Source: Clostridium carboxidivorans P7 (GTDB lineage: Bacteria > Bacillota > Clostridia > Clostridiales > Clostridiaceae). From it: a DNA stretch of 64,000 nucleotides. Below the pieces are notes generated by a model. The model had not been told where the DNA came from, searched no databases, and saw only the letters and a list, made by a program, of their open reading frames with translations. Position 1 is the first letter of the stretch, and every line of letters starts with the position of its first letter. The DNA lies in assembly GCF_001038625.1 (NCBI RefSeq), contig NZ_CP011803.1:1798001-1862000 (forward strand). The letters are read 5' to 3'. Shown here piece after piece: positions 25,860-34,900 of this stretch. A program made the translations under genes and the position numbers.

Positions 25860-26486
25860 GCAATCATTTTGTATATATAAGCGAAGTAACTTTCATAATA
25901 ACTATTGCCTAATTTATATATATTTTAGCTATTTTAATAATACTACTATGGCGAAGCCTGTAAAAATAGTGAATTTGTTAATTATTAACTTTATGAAATA
26001 TTTGCATATTTTTTTATGCTATATTTTTAAGGTATTTCTATAAAACAACTGACTTTTAAATTAAATATATTAGTATAATAGCAGGCTTAGCCTTAATTTT
26101 TAAGCATTATAAGTTATGATTATAAATATAATTTAGATTACTAAAATTATCTATTTTAATGTAATTAGATGCGTATAACTGAACTTGCTAGTTTAAATTT
26201 TAACTTTTATGCAGTGATATATGATAAGGGTGTCATCACATTAGCTAAATTGTTTTAGTATTATTCTTAGCTTGAAGATTTGGAAAGCCTTAGAACTTTA
26301 GTCCTGTTTGAGGGAACCAAGTTTGACAAAGTTCTTAGGTTTTCCAAATCTTCAAGCTTTAGAATAATTAAAACATTTAGCCGTGATGGCACCCTTATCA
26401 TATATCATGGAATAAAAGTTAAAATTCAAACTTCCACTGCACCTTTATATCGCAATATTTTTAAATTGCAAAAGTTGAATATCTAA
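25860..26486 (-). repeat. Palindrome-rich dispersed element, copy A (about 0.63 kb)
   Basis: This fills the 638-base gap between the recombinase and the lipoprotein gene. It matches, in inverse orientation, the copy at 41838-42782. Parts: a left end with AAGCGAAGTAACTTTC (25879-25894), a spacer of about 260 bases (shared strings GCGAAGCCTG, TAAATATATTAGTA and TTATAAGTTAT), and a giant imperfect palindrome (arms about 26200-26299 and 26328-26422, 28-base loop). The right end is TTTTTAAATTGCAAAAG followed by TTGAATAT. Relative to copy B it lacks the second palindrome except its outer tip. The spacer contains a short frame at 25948-26043 starting MAKPVKIV, whose beginning is shared with copy B (MTKPAKIV). 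No transposase is visible. Confidence 0.8.
26200..26422. repeat. Giant stem-loop P1 of copy A
   Basis: Arms of about 95-100 bases pair with few mismatches. The left arm contains GATATATGATAAGGGTGTCA, AGCTTGAAGATTTGGAAA and AGAACTTT; the right arm carries their complements. The 28-base loop at 26300-26327 contains GTCCTG, GAGGGAACC and GTTTGAC. It is nearly identical (26 of 28) to the loop in copy B read in reverse complement. Confidence 0.85.
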
Positions 26487-26493
26487 CAATTTG

Positions 26494-27606
26494 TTACTTA
26501 TAGTATTGTAAGCTTTCCACTAGTTTTTTACCATTATCTACATTTAATGTAGGATCTTGAATTAACAAATTATAATTAAATCCATCTTCACTCCATGATA
26601 TAGTTTTTATAGGTTCTTCCATAGACATTCCTTTTTTTCCTCTTATAGTAATATCTTTTTCACCATCAATTTTTGTATCATCCTTCTGGGTATCCTTATT
26701 ATCATATGGAACTATAGTTGTAAGAATCAATTGATCTGCTCCATTTTTTTCATAAGTTTGATTTATTTCTTTATGTTTTACACCTGGTGCATCCATATAA
26801 GTTACACTTTTTAGCTTGTACCCAGATGTTTCTTTTAATGTTAAAATAGGTTTTCCTGCTATTTTTTCTGCTTGTTTCATATCAATTTTATTTTCTTTAA
26901 GTTCGCTGTTGTTATCTATATCCTCTATTTTAACATCAGAAGGAATATTTTGAGTAAATAAACTATTATCTAACTTAGGTGAAAATTTTATCTTTGTATA
27001 TTCTGTATCTGTTTTCATATTAGAACTTTCCGATGTACACTTTATAACAAACCAGCTGCCCTCATCTATCCAATAGTTCATATCACCTAAAATGCTATTT
27101 TTCTGTTTTGGTTTAGCATACAAATGATAGGTTTTGAATCCATTAACACTTTCTTCTCCTTTATAAGTTAAATCATGTGTTTTAGATATACTGCTGAGTT
27201 GTTTCATAAGCTGTGATTTATAATCATTATTGCTATCTGATAAATTATTTCCTGCTTTCATGGACATAGCCTTTTTATCTTTTACCATATATACTAATAC
27301 TTTATTACCATCATTAGTAGATATATTTTTTCCACTAATACTAGAATTTAATTCATAACGTCTTCTCATTTTATTTGATGAATTATCTGCCCATTCCTTC
27401 ATATCGGCTTTTTCACTTAATTTTCCGTTTTCATATATTTCCAGCTTTGCTTCACCATAATATGACTTAGGTTTCTCATAAGCACTCATAGCTTTATTTA
27501 TAACCTCACCTGGTATTATTGTATCCTTCTTTAAACTGCCGCAGCCTTGAAACAAACTTGCTGTTATTAAAGTTGCAGTAAATATTGCTAGTATTCTCTT
27601 CTTCAC
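26494..27606 (-). CDS. Lipoprotein, LolA-like/DUF4367 sporulation-type fold
   Basis: A 370-residue exported lipoprotein: basic N terminus, hydrophobic core and lipobox LFQGC with Cys22 as lipidated residue. The mature part has a LolA/outer-membrane-lipoprotein-sorting-like beta region (SYYGEAKLEIYENGKL.., NGFKTYHLYAKPK, NYWIDEGSWFVIKCTSES). A C-terminal DUF4367-like domain follows (GKPILTLKETSGYKLKSVTYM, ISWSEDGFNYNLLIQD). Similar proteins act as sensors or regulators at the Gram-positive membrane surface. It follows the histidine kinase gene but has its own promoter carrying the 21-bp element shared with two other promoters here, so it is a likely target of the neighbouring two-component system. 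Confidence 0.82.
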   Translation of the reverse strand: MKKRILAIFTATLITASLFQGCGSLKKDTIIPGEVINKAMSAYEKPKSYYGEAKLEIYENGKLSEKADMKEWADNSSNKMRRRYELNSSISGKNISTNDGNKVLVYMVKDKKAMSMKAGNNLSDSNNDYKSQLMKQLSSISKTHDLTYKGEESVNGFKTYHLYAKPKQKNSILGDMNYWIDEGSWFVIKCTSESSNMKTDTEYTKIKFSPKLDNSLFTQNIPSDVKIEDIDNNSELKENKIDMKQAEKIAGKPILTLKETSGYKLKSVTYMDAPGVKHKEINQTYEKNGADQLILTTIVPYDNKDTQKDDTKIDGEKDITIRGKKGMSMEEPIKTISWSEDGFNYNLLIQDPTLNVDNGKKLVESLQYYK

Positions 27607-27658
27607 AATAAAACATCTCCTTTTAATCTCTTAGTAAATTTTTTAACCTTATGTATAC

Positions 27659-27710
27659 ATTATATAAATACTTTTTCTATTTTTATTAAACTTAATAATT
27701 TCTTTATAAT
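27659..27710 (-). promoter_or_regulatory. Two-component-regulated promoter of the lipoprotein gene
   Basis: On the minus strand TATAAT (27664-27659) is preceded at exactly 25 bases by a 21-bp element (27710-27690) beginning ATTATAAAG and ending TTATTAAGT. The element is identical, base for base, to that before the response regulator gene. It contains 11-bp-spaced TTATaAAG / TTATTAAG direct repeats, as expected for an OmpR-type activator. No good -35 hexamer is present, consistent with activator dependence. Confidence 0.75.
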
Positions 27711-27723
27711 ATTAAAATTAAGC

Positions 27724-29172
27724 TTAACTGTGTACAGGTATCCAGCATGTGAACATTGTACTGTTTCCTTCTGAAAAGACTTTAACTTCACCATAATGCT
27801 TTTCAATTACTAATTTAACAATGCTAAGCCCTAATCCTACACCATTCCACAACTTTTTATTTCTAGAATCATCACTTTGGTAAAAGGGCATAAATACCTT
27901 TTCTTTTTCTTTATCTATAATGCCATCACCCTGATTTTTAACTACAATCAGCAAACCATCTTTTTTCCAAGGAATTGTTTTATTTTCTGTGCCTATTTTC
28001 AACCAGCCTGGCATTTCATTATCTAGTGAAACTGCACCCATACATATATATCCATCTACAGGAGTATATCTTAAAGCATTTGCCATCAAATTATCTACTA
28101 CCCTTGTCATCTGCCTTACGTCTACTTTGTATTTACCTTGAACATCTATATCTATAGTAAGTTTTATTTTCTTTTGTGTACAAGACTCATCATACCCTGA
28201 AAATAGCATTTCGAAGAACTCCGAACCTTCAAGTTCTACAAAATTCATTTTATATTCTGTAGTAAGAAGATTGTACATCATTAAATCATCTATCATATTT
28301 TTCATATAATCACTTTTATTCAGTATAACTAAAGCCTTATTTTTATTGTCTTTTATATCTAAACTTTCATCGTTAATCATAGCTTCAGCATAGGCTCTTA
28401 TGGCAGTTAACGGTGTTTTTAAGTCATGAGATATGGCAGATATCATATATTCCTTAGATTTTTGCTGTTGCTCAATAATCTCTCTTTTCTCTTCAATATC
28501 CTTTTTCATATCATTAAAATGTTTTATAAGTTCTCCTATCTCATCACTGTATTTATAATCTACTATGTTTTTATCTCCTAAGGCAAACTTATTCATTCCT
28601 TCTACTAGAAGTTTAATTGGCTTATTAAGTTTTTTGTTTAAAAGAAGCCCTACTGATATAAAAATACACAAAACTATAATTATAAAAAATAAAACTGTAA
28701 TAACGGTTCTATAATTTATACCTTCAACAAAATCTTCCCTTGCTATAGCTATTTTATAAAACCCTACCAGTGCACTGTCCTTATTAAATACAGGCATCTT
28801 CAGTGTATATGCTCTAGCTCCCGTTTGTATTTTATATAAATCTGAAAATGCAATCTCCTTTGAAATAAAACCAGCTATATTATCATCTGAAGAATATATT
28901 TCCTGACCTACAGCATTGTATAATTCTATTTTTATAGAATTTCTGTCTTTACTAGATATAAATTTTTTATCTTTTAAAGGGTATCCAACATATATATCAG
29001 GATTGTCCAATTGCTGCTCATATGTTTTAAATTTGTTCACAGCAGATATATAATCTGAAACTTGAGTATTGCTATTATAATTACCTATAATTACATATAA
29101 TAACAAACCTGAAATCACTGGTGTCAGCATAACTGTTAAATGAGACAATATAAGCCATCTTTTAAGTTTCAT
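27724..29172 (-). CDS. Sensor histidine kinase
   Basis: A 482-residue membrane kinase when started at ATG 29172 (GGGGAG upstream). The longer GTG start at 29178 is less likely. Domains: helix 1 (about 8-30), an extracytoplasmic sensor of about 125 residues, helix 2 (about 156-180), HAMP (to about 235), a HisKA dimerisation helix with phospho-acceptor His249 in ISHDLKTPLTAIR, and HATPase (N-box NALRYTP; G1 KNQGDGI; G2 GVGLGLSIVKLV). A cytoplasmic partner is needed; the only OmpR-family regulator here is 5.8 kb away at 35002-35709. The shared promoter element suggests they form one system. Downstream lies the lipoprotein gene. Confidence 0.93.
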   Translation of the reverse strand: MKLKRWLILSHLTVMLTPVISGLLLYVIIGNYNSNTQVSDYISAVNKFKTYEQQLDNPDIYVGYPLKDKKFISSKDRNSIKIELYNAVGQEIYSSDDNIAGFISKEIAFSDLYKIQTGARAYTLKMPVFNKDSALVGFYKIAIAREDFVEGINYRTVITVLFFIIIVLCIFISVGLLLNKKLNKPIKLLVEGMNKFALGDKNIVDYKYSDEIGELIKHFNDMKKDIEEKREIIEQQQKSKEYMISAISHDLKTPLTAIRAYAEAMINDESLDIKDNKNKALVILNKSDYMKNMIDDLMMYNLLTTEYKMNFVELEGSEFFEMLFSGYDESCTQKKIKLTIDIDVQGKYKVDVRQMTRVVDNLMANALRYTPVDGYICMGAVSLDNEMPGWLKIGTENKTIPWKKDGLLIVVKNQGDGIIDKEKEKVFMPFYQSDDSRNKKLWNGVGLGLSIVKLVIEKHYGEVKVFSEGNSTMFTCWIPVHS

Positions 29173-29216
29173 GTACACTTCTCCCCTAATTTAAACTTAA
29201 TATAAATCTTATTTAA

Positions 29217-29504
29217 TTATTCACCTATTTTTAATTCTTCTTTTAAGGAGTCAATATATTTCTTAGCCTCAACTAATCCACACCCCGTAGCCTCTCTGTA
29301 TAATCTAATTGCTTTAATAGTTTCATGCTCTGAAATAAGCTTTTTTAATTCAGTTGTTAATTCATCGAATGCTCCAACTTTTCTAGCAATCTTATTTAAA
29401 GTTGCATTCATTCTCATATTGTCATTTCTCATCTGGCTTATAGCAGCTGATATCCACATTATAACCCCTACAGCTGCAAGCATTAAAATAATTTTATAGT
29501 CCAT
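29217..29504 (-). CDS. Membrane-anchored protein with ribosomal L7/L12 C-terminal-like domain
   Basis: A 95-residue protein. A single membrane helix (residues 4-23) is followed by a short coiled coil and a domain resembling the C-terminal domain of ribosomal protein L7/L12 (LISEHETIKAIRLYREATG, LVEAKKYIDSL). Such small membrane L7/L12-CTD proteins are common but uncharacterised in Firmicutes; they are not ribosomal. The gene begins 2 bases after the stop of the DUF1835 gene and is followed after 44 bases by the kinase gene, so a joint transcript is likely. Function unknown. Confidence 0.8.
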   Translation of the reverse strand: MDYKIILMLAAVGVIMWISAAISQMRNDNMRMNATLNKIARKVGAFDELTTELKKLISEHETIKAIRLYREATGCGLVEAKKYIDSLKEELKIGE

Positions 29505-29506
29505 AA

Positions 29507-30535
29507 TTAATTTTCCTCCAAACCTTTAACTTGTTCTATACTTAAACCTGTTTTTTCTGCTATAGTTTCATTATCTAAAACACCTTTTAATTTTTTTGCT
29601 ATATCCATTCTTTCTTCCATTATACCTTGCTTTCTATATTTGTTTCTGATCTCTTCTTCCTCTTCTGATTCTTTTCTATCCTCTTCCCAAATCCTCATGG
29701 CATCTTTGTCAGTACTTAAATATTTGAGTCCTTCTTCTGTTATTTTTATTTCCATTCCTATAACTCCAAATTTACCATTGTGTTCTATTTTTCCTGTTTT
29801 AATTAACTCCTTTATTCTCCAAAATATGTATTCATCTGAAATTCTTTCTTCACTTTTGCCTAATACATCTCCTATTGTTCTTATGGGATTTCTAAATTCT
29901 TTTGGGGTGTATTTTAGTATATCTATATCAAAATAATTTTCATCTACACTTTCTAACTTTCCATCTTTAATAACACGTAATATAGAGTTATCCTTTTTTA
30001 GTAATTCCCATTTATCAAGAAGCTCTCTATATTCATTTAAATTCAGCTTTCTTTTAGCTGCTGCATACTTTTCTATATTTTCTGATATAATTTCTCCGGT
30101 AGACCTTGCTTTAAATTCAATTTTTTTACGTTTAATAACTGTATCCTTTACATTTATTAAATATATATCTAAATTTTTATCCTTCAAAAGCTCTAAAGCA
30201 TATAACATTCCACAGAACTCTCTACTAGAACCATACCATAAATACAAAATATCACTATTATCTACTTTAGAAATTTCATTATGAAATGTTCTATAATTTT
30301 CTTTTAAATCATCTATATCATAATCAACAGCTGGCTTTAATTGATTTTCTCTCATAAAAGTATTATACCAATTGATTCTTTCCTCAATATCTATTCCATC
30401 CTTTATGGCTCCCTGTGAAAGATCATCAAGAAAAAGTATTATCTCCTGATTACTCTGAAGTATTTTAGTACTAATAGCATGCTTAAAACTTCCTCCTGCA
30501 CTTTCTGAAAAACATATGTTAATTATTTTGTTCAT
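29507..30535 (-). CDS. DUF1835 domain protein (paralogue 1)
   Basis: A 342-residue soluble protein. The N-terminal DUF1835 region has ICFSESAGGSFKHA and LDDLSQGAIKDG. DILYLWYGSSREFCGM and a DUF3658-type C-terminal segment follow (LKYTPKEFRNPIRTIGDVLG, ISDEYIFWRIKELIKTGKI). The last 40 residues (EERMDIAKKLKG..ETIAEKTGLSIEQVKGL) look like the C-terminal helix-turn-helix tail of Rpn/PD-(D/E)XK transposase-like proteins, an unusual addition. The downstream neighbour is a close paralogue in tandem, a duplication. Biochemical function unknown. Confidence 0.85.
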   Translation of the reverse strand: MNKIINICFSESAGGSFKHAISTKILQSNQEIILFLDDLSQGAIKDGIDIEERINWYNTFMRENQLKPAVDYDIDDLKENYRTFHNEISKVDNSDILYLWYGSSREFCGMLYALELLKDKNLDIYLINVKDTVIKRKKIEFKARSTGEIISENIEKYAAAKRKLNLNEYRELLDKWELLKKDNSILRVIKDGKLESVDENYFDIDILKYTPKEFRNPIRTIGDVLGKSEERISDEYIFWRIKELIKTGKIEHNGKFGVIGMEIKITEEGLKYLSTDKDAMRIWEEDRKESEEEEEIRNKYRKQGIMEERMDIAKKLKGVLDNETIAEKTGLSIEQVKGLEEN

Positions 30536-30597
30536 GCTTATCCCCCTATGACTTTTAATTTTGTAGTACTATTTATTAAAACACACTAGTTTCTATA

Positions 30598-31626
30598 TTA
30601 TAAATTTTTAACTTGCCCTACAGTTAAGCCTGTTTTTTCTGCTATGGTTTCTGCATCTAATACGTCCTTTAATCTTTTTGTAATATTTATTTTTTCTTCC
30701 AATCTACCTTCTTCTATGTATTCATTTATAATATAATCTTCTGGATTTAAATCCTTTTTAATATTTCTCCAAATACTCATGGCCTTTTGATCAGCACTTA
30801 GATAATTTAATCCTTCTTCTGTTATCTTTATATTCATTTTAAGGCTCTCAAATTTACCATAATAAGTTTTATCGTATATGTAGTCAATTTTTCCTAACTT
30901 AACTAATTCTTTTATTCTCCACATTATATAATCAAAGGAAATTTCCACATCACTATTGTCTACTACCGATCTCACAATTTTAGCTGAATTTTTAAATTCT
31001 TTTGGAACATATTTCAGTATATCCATATCAAAATAATTTTCATCTACACTTTTTATTTTTTCATTTTTAAAAACACGTAACATTGAATTGTCATTTTTTA
31101 ATAATTCCCAGGTATCAAGAAGCTCCCTATATTTATCTAAAGCCAGTTTTTCCTTTAAACTTGCATATTTTTCTATATATTGTGGTACAATGTATCCAGT
31201 ATCTCTAGCTAAATATATATTCTCTTTATGTTTCACAACTGTATCTGTTACATTTATTAAATATATATTTAAATCCTTATTCTTTAAAAGTTCTAAGGTA
31301 TATAACATTCCACAAAACTCCTGACTGGAACCATACCACAAGTATAAAACATCGCTGCTATCTACTTTTGAAATTTCATTGTGAAATGTATTATAATTTT
31401 CTTTTAACTCATCTGCACCATACTCAATAAAATATTCATCTCCACTTGCAACTCTCCACCAATTAATTCTATCTTCAATATTTATTCCACCTTTTATAGG
31501 TCCATGTGAAAGATCATCAGAAAGAACCATAACCTTTTGCTTGCTATTCAGTTCATTCATCTTACTAGCAATTCTAAATTTCCCTCCTGCGCCTTCTGTA
31601 AAACATATATTTATTATATTATTCAC
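30598..31626 (-). CDS. DUF1835 domain protein (paralogue 2)
   Basis: A 342-residue paralogue of the preceding entry with the same order of parts: ICFTEGAGGKFRIA, LSDDLSHGPIKGG, VLYLWYGSSQEFCGM, the WRIKEL winged-helix-like segment, and an Rpn-like tail INITKRLKDVLDAETIAEKT. The start is GTG behind GGGAGGAT. Identity to paralogue 1 is obvious by eye over the whole length, so this is a recent tandem duplication. It is separated from the upstream M16 peptidase operon by a terminator. Function unknown; DUF1835 proteins are often near stress or regulatory genes. Confidence 0.85.
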   Translation of the reverse strand: MNNIINICFTEGAGGKFRIASKMNELNSKQKVMVLSDDLSHGPIKGGINIEDRINWWRVASGDEYFIEYGADELKENYNTFHNEISKVDSSDVLYLWYGSSQEFCGMLYTLELLKNKDLNIYLINVTDTVVKHKENIYLARDTGYIVPQYIEKYASLKEKLALDKYRELLDTWELLKNDNSMLRVFKNEKIKSVDENYFDMDILKYVPKEFKNSAKIVRSVVDNSDVEISFDYIMWRIKELVKLGKIDYIYDKTYYGKFESLKMNIKITEEGLNYLSADQKAMSIWRNIKKDLNPEDYIINEYIEEGRLEEKINITKRLKDVLDAETIAEKTGLTVGQVKNL

Positions 31627-31716
31627 ATTTATCCTCCCATCAGCTTTCTATTTTAATTTTATAGTAATATCATTTATTTAAACTTATTAAAATCTTAAAA
31701 ATCTGCAAATATATTA

Positions 31717-31739
31717 AAGGAGGAAAAACATTCCTCCTT
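31717..31739 (-). terminator. Terminator of the response regulator / M16 peptidase operon
   Basis: The 9-bp perfect stem AAGGAGGAA / TTCCTCCTT has a 5-base loop. The following minus-strand sequence TTAATATATTT is only moderately T-rich. Confidence 0.6.
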
Positions 31740-31761
31740 ATAATACAAAGTTATATTGAAT

Positions 31762-31902
31762 TTAGTCATCTTTTAAAAATAAACAAGCTATAATTGATAT
31801 AATCCATGAATAATGTACTATGGGTGATATCACTATTCCTATAAGAACAATTACAAATGCAATATCAATATCTTTCTTACCTATCCATGTTATCAAATTC
31901 AT
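31762..31902 (-). CDS. Small 46-residue membrane protein
   Basis: A short gene starting 14 bases after the M16 peptidase stop, with AAGGTGG 7 bases before its ATG. The product is MNLITWIGKKDIDIAF followed by a hydrophobic stretch (VIVLIGIVISPIVHYSWIISIIACLF) and a charged end LKDD, so it has one long or two short membrane helices. Good spacing, a proper ribosome binding site and a terminator downstream support it as a real gene of the response regulator-peptidase operon. Function unknown. Confidence 0.65.
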   Translation of the reverse strand: MNLITWIGKKDIDIAFVIVLIGIVISPIVHYSWIISIIACLFLKDD

Positions 31903-31915
31903 TTAACAACCACCT

Positions 31916-34900
31916 TTATTTTCCAGTATCTATAACTTCATTAAACAATGCCTTGTTTTGTTCAATAGCTTCTTTAGAGCCTTCTACAAAATACATATTT
32001 TGCTTTAAAATCTTATCAAGCATATCTCCATAGTTTCTTATATCCTCTGGTGTAGTTGAAAGAGCCTGTTTTTCATACTCAAGCAAATCATTTACAGAAG
32101 AATTAGTGAGATACATTGAATCACAAAGTGAACTTTCCATAAGAGGTCCATTACTTTTTAAGTTAACATATTGTCTAACGGCGCCTATAATATAATTGTT
32201 CATTTCACTATCCGTAGCTTTAAATTTTTTAAGATAGTCAACTGTACCCTTAAAAGCTTCTAAAGTTTCTTTAAGGTTTGGATCTCTCATTGAAGCAAGT
32301 ATAACTCTTCCATCAGATGAAAATGCACTTTGAACTCCATAAGCGCCACCAGTTGTTCTCACCTTATTCCACAAATATCCCATATCTAATACATTTTGAA
32401 GTACCATCATTTTTCCATTGTAAGTATATCCTGCCTTTTTTAAATCTCCTCCTTGTATTACTGTTTGTACTTTTGCAGTAGAAGAAAAAGCAGCATTCTT
32501 ACTAGGCTGAGAAAAAGCATATTTTTGATGTGGAAGTACTTGTGAATTAATTTTAGGACTTATACGATCTAATTCCTTACTAAATACTTTAGCATCATCT
32601 TCACTTCCACTATAGCTTACTACAAGATCATTTCTATTAAATGCAAGATTACATGTATCCTTAAGATTTTTGGAAATACTGTCCCATTTTGCATCAAAAT
32701 TGTTGTCTAAGTCCTGTAAAAATTTATAGTATGAAAGTCCTGTAATTGCTTCACTATATCTTCCACTTTCATTCATATATGCATTCATTCTCATAATTGC
32801 AGCACTTCCTGAACCCGATGTCAAAAGCATTTGTAGAGCTGATTTGTTCTGCTCAATAATTTGCTTTATTCTTTGCTTGTCCTCAAACTTGCTGCCATTT
32901 ATGATTTCGCTAATCATATCAAAGGATTTTGAAATACTATCCTGTGGTACTAAAATTGATGCTGTAACTTTAGGACTGTAGTTATCAGGACTTTTACTGT
33001 TTGCTACTGCTGAAGGAACAAAACTTATAGCCCCTCCTGTATATTGCAGCATTTCATTTGAAAGTCCTTTATAATTATGTTCTTTAGTATCTACATTTCC
33101 AAGTAATGAACAAAGCAAACTTAAATATTGTAATTTATCTTGAGGAACCCTAGATGTATCAAAGTAAAAATTTATAATTGAAAGTCCATTCAAATCTGAA
33201 TTATGTGTAAGTACCTTCATACTTGACTGATTTTGAACACTATAATTTAAATTTGGCATTTCAGGTTTAACTTCTTTAAGAGAAAGCTTTGGCAAAGTTT
33301 CAAGTGCTTCTTTAGAATCTTCAGTTTTTTGCCATGCATTAAAATCTTCAGTACCTTTTAAAAGAGAATTAACCCCTGTTTCACCAATCTGACTCTTATA
33401 GCTTGCAAGCTTTTTAGCTGTATTTTCAGCATTTTTACTTTCAAGTCCTGCTTCAGGCTTTAACACAACTAGTGAATGATAGTTATTTGAAAGCAAGCAT
33501 TTATTGATCAAATTCTGGAAATACTTATTTTGATCTGTTTCCTTAATTTTTTTCATAACACTATCTGTTTCAAAATACATTGCAGGATCCTTATCATATA
33601 TCCATGTGGATAATGCAGTTTGTGATAAAATAAATCCATTTCCACCAAGCATAGGAGTTACAAGTTTTTCAGAACGATTACTTATGTCATAAGATGCCAT
33701 AGCAGATTTAAGGAAATCTTTGTCAAATCCATTTTTCGAAATACTATCTAAAGTATTAAAAATTGTCTTTTCAAAAACTTCCTTTGAAGCTTCATCAGAA
33801 TTAATAGCACTAATTGAAAATATAGGTTGAGCACCTTGCATACTAAAAGAACAACTTACATTTTCTGCAATACCAGCGTCAGTAAGTGCTTTTTTCAGTG
33901 GAGCAGTATCTGTTCCCATAAGCAAATAATCTAAAAAATTAAGTGCCACATTTGTTTCCTTATCATCTATATTACCTGTAACAAAATTTAATGAAAGATA
34001 TGTTTTCTTTTTTGTATCTCCATCTTTAGGTACAGGATAAGATACTACCTTCACAGGAATATTGGACAAAGGTTTTTGAGTTTTAATGGAAGTATCCACA
34101 TTAACCTTATCAAATTTACTTAAATAGTTGCTGTCAATGAATTTCAAATATTCACCTATATCCAATTTACCATATAAATATATATAACTATTTGAAGGTG
34201 TATAATTTTTCTTATAAGTTGAAACTAATTGTTCTCTTGTAAGATTAGGAATAGCATCTGGATTTCCACCTGAATCCCACTTAGAAGATGTATCAGGGAA
34301 AAGTGATTGAGTTATTGCACTACGCAAAAGCCATTGAGGATTGGAATAATTACCTTTCATTTCATTATACACAACTCCATTAACTGAAAGAGCTGAATCC
34401 TTTGATGGAAGCTCATATCTCCAACCTTCTTGTTTAAATATATTTGGGTCAGTAGTTAGTTTTGGATAAAATACCGCATCTAAATATACTCCCATAAGAT
34501 TTTTAAGATCCTGTTCATTAGTACTTGCTACAGGAAATGTAGTATAATCAGTACTAGTCATAGCATTGATAAATGAACCAAGTGATCCTTTAAGCATTTC
34601 TTTAAATGGAGATTTTACTGGATAATTTTTAGAACCATCAAGAACTGAATGTTCAATAATATGATTCACTCCAGTATTGTCTGTAACTGGTGTACGAAAT
34701 GTAATGTCAAAAACTCTTTGTGTATCATCGTTTTTAACATACATAAGCTTTGCACCTGTTTTTACATGAGTAAACATCATAATAGTAGATTTACTCTTTG
34801 GCTCTTCCTTAACTGAAGTAAGTTGAAATCCATAATAGTTTTTACCTACTTCATTAACTGTTATAGTATCCGCATCTGCTGCATAAACAGTTTGTCCAAC

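Noticed and set aside
26280..26486. 68-codon plus-strand frame
   Set aside because: It lies wholly inside the palindrome of the repeat element and depends on the symmetry of the stem; no start signal.
25858..26486. CRISPR array or retron
   Set aside because: There are no regularly spaced short repeats, no cas genes and no reverse transcriptase; the repeats are two-armed palindromes.
29170..29215. A fourth copy of the two-component promoter element before the kinase gene
   Set aside because: Only ACTTAATA-like similarity remains and no TATAAT lies 25 bases downstream.
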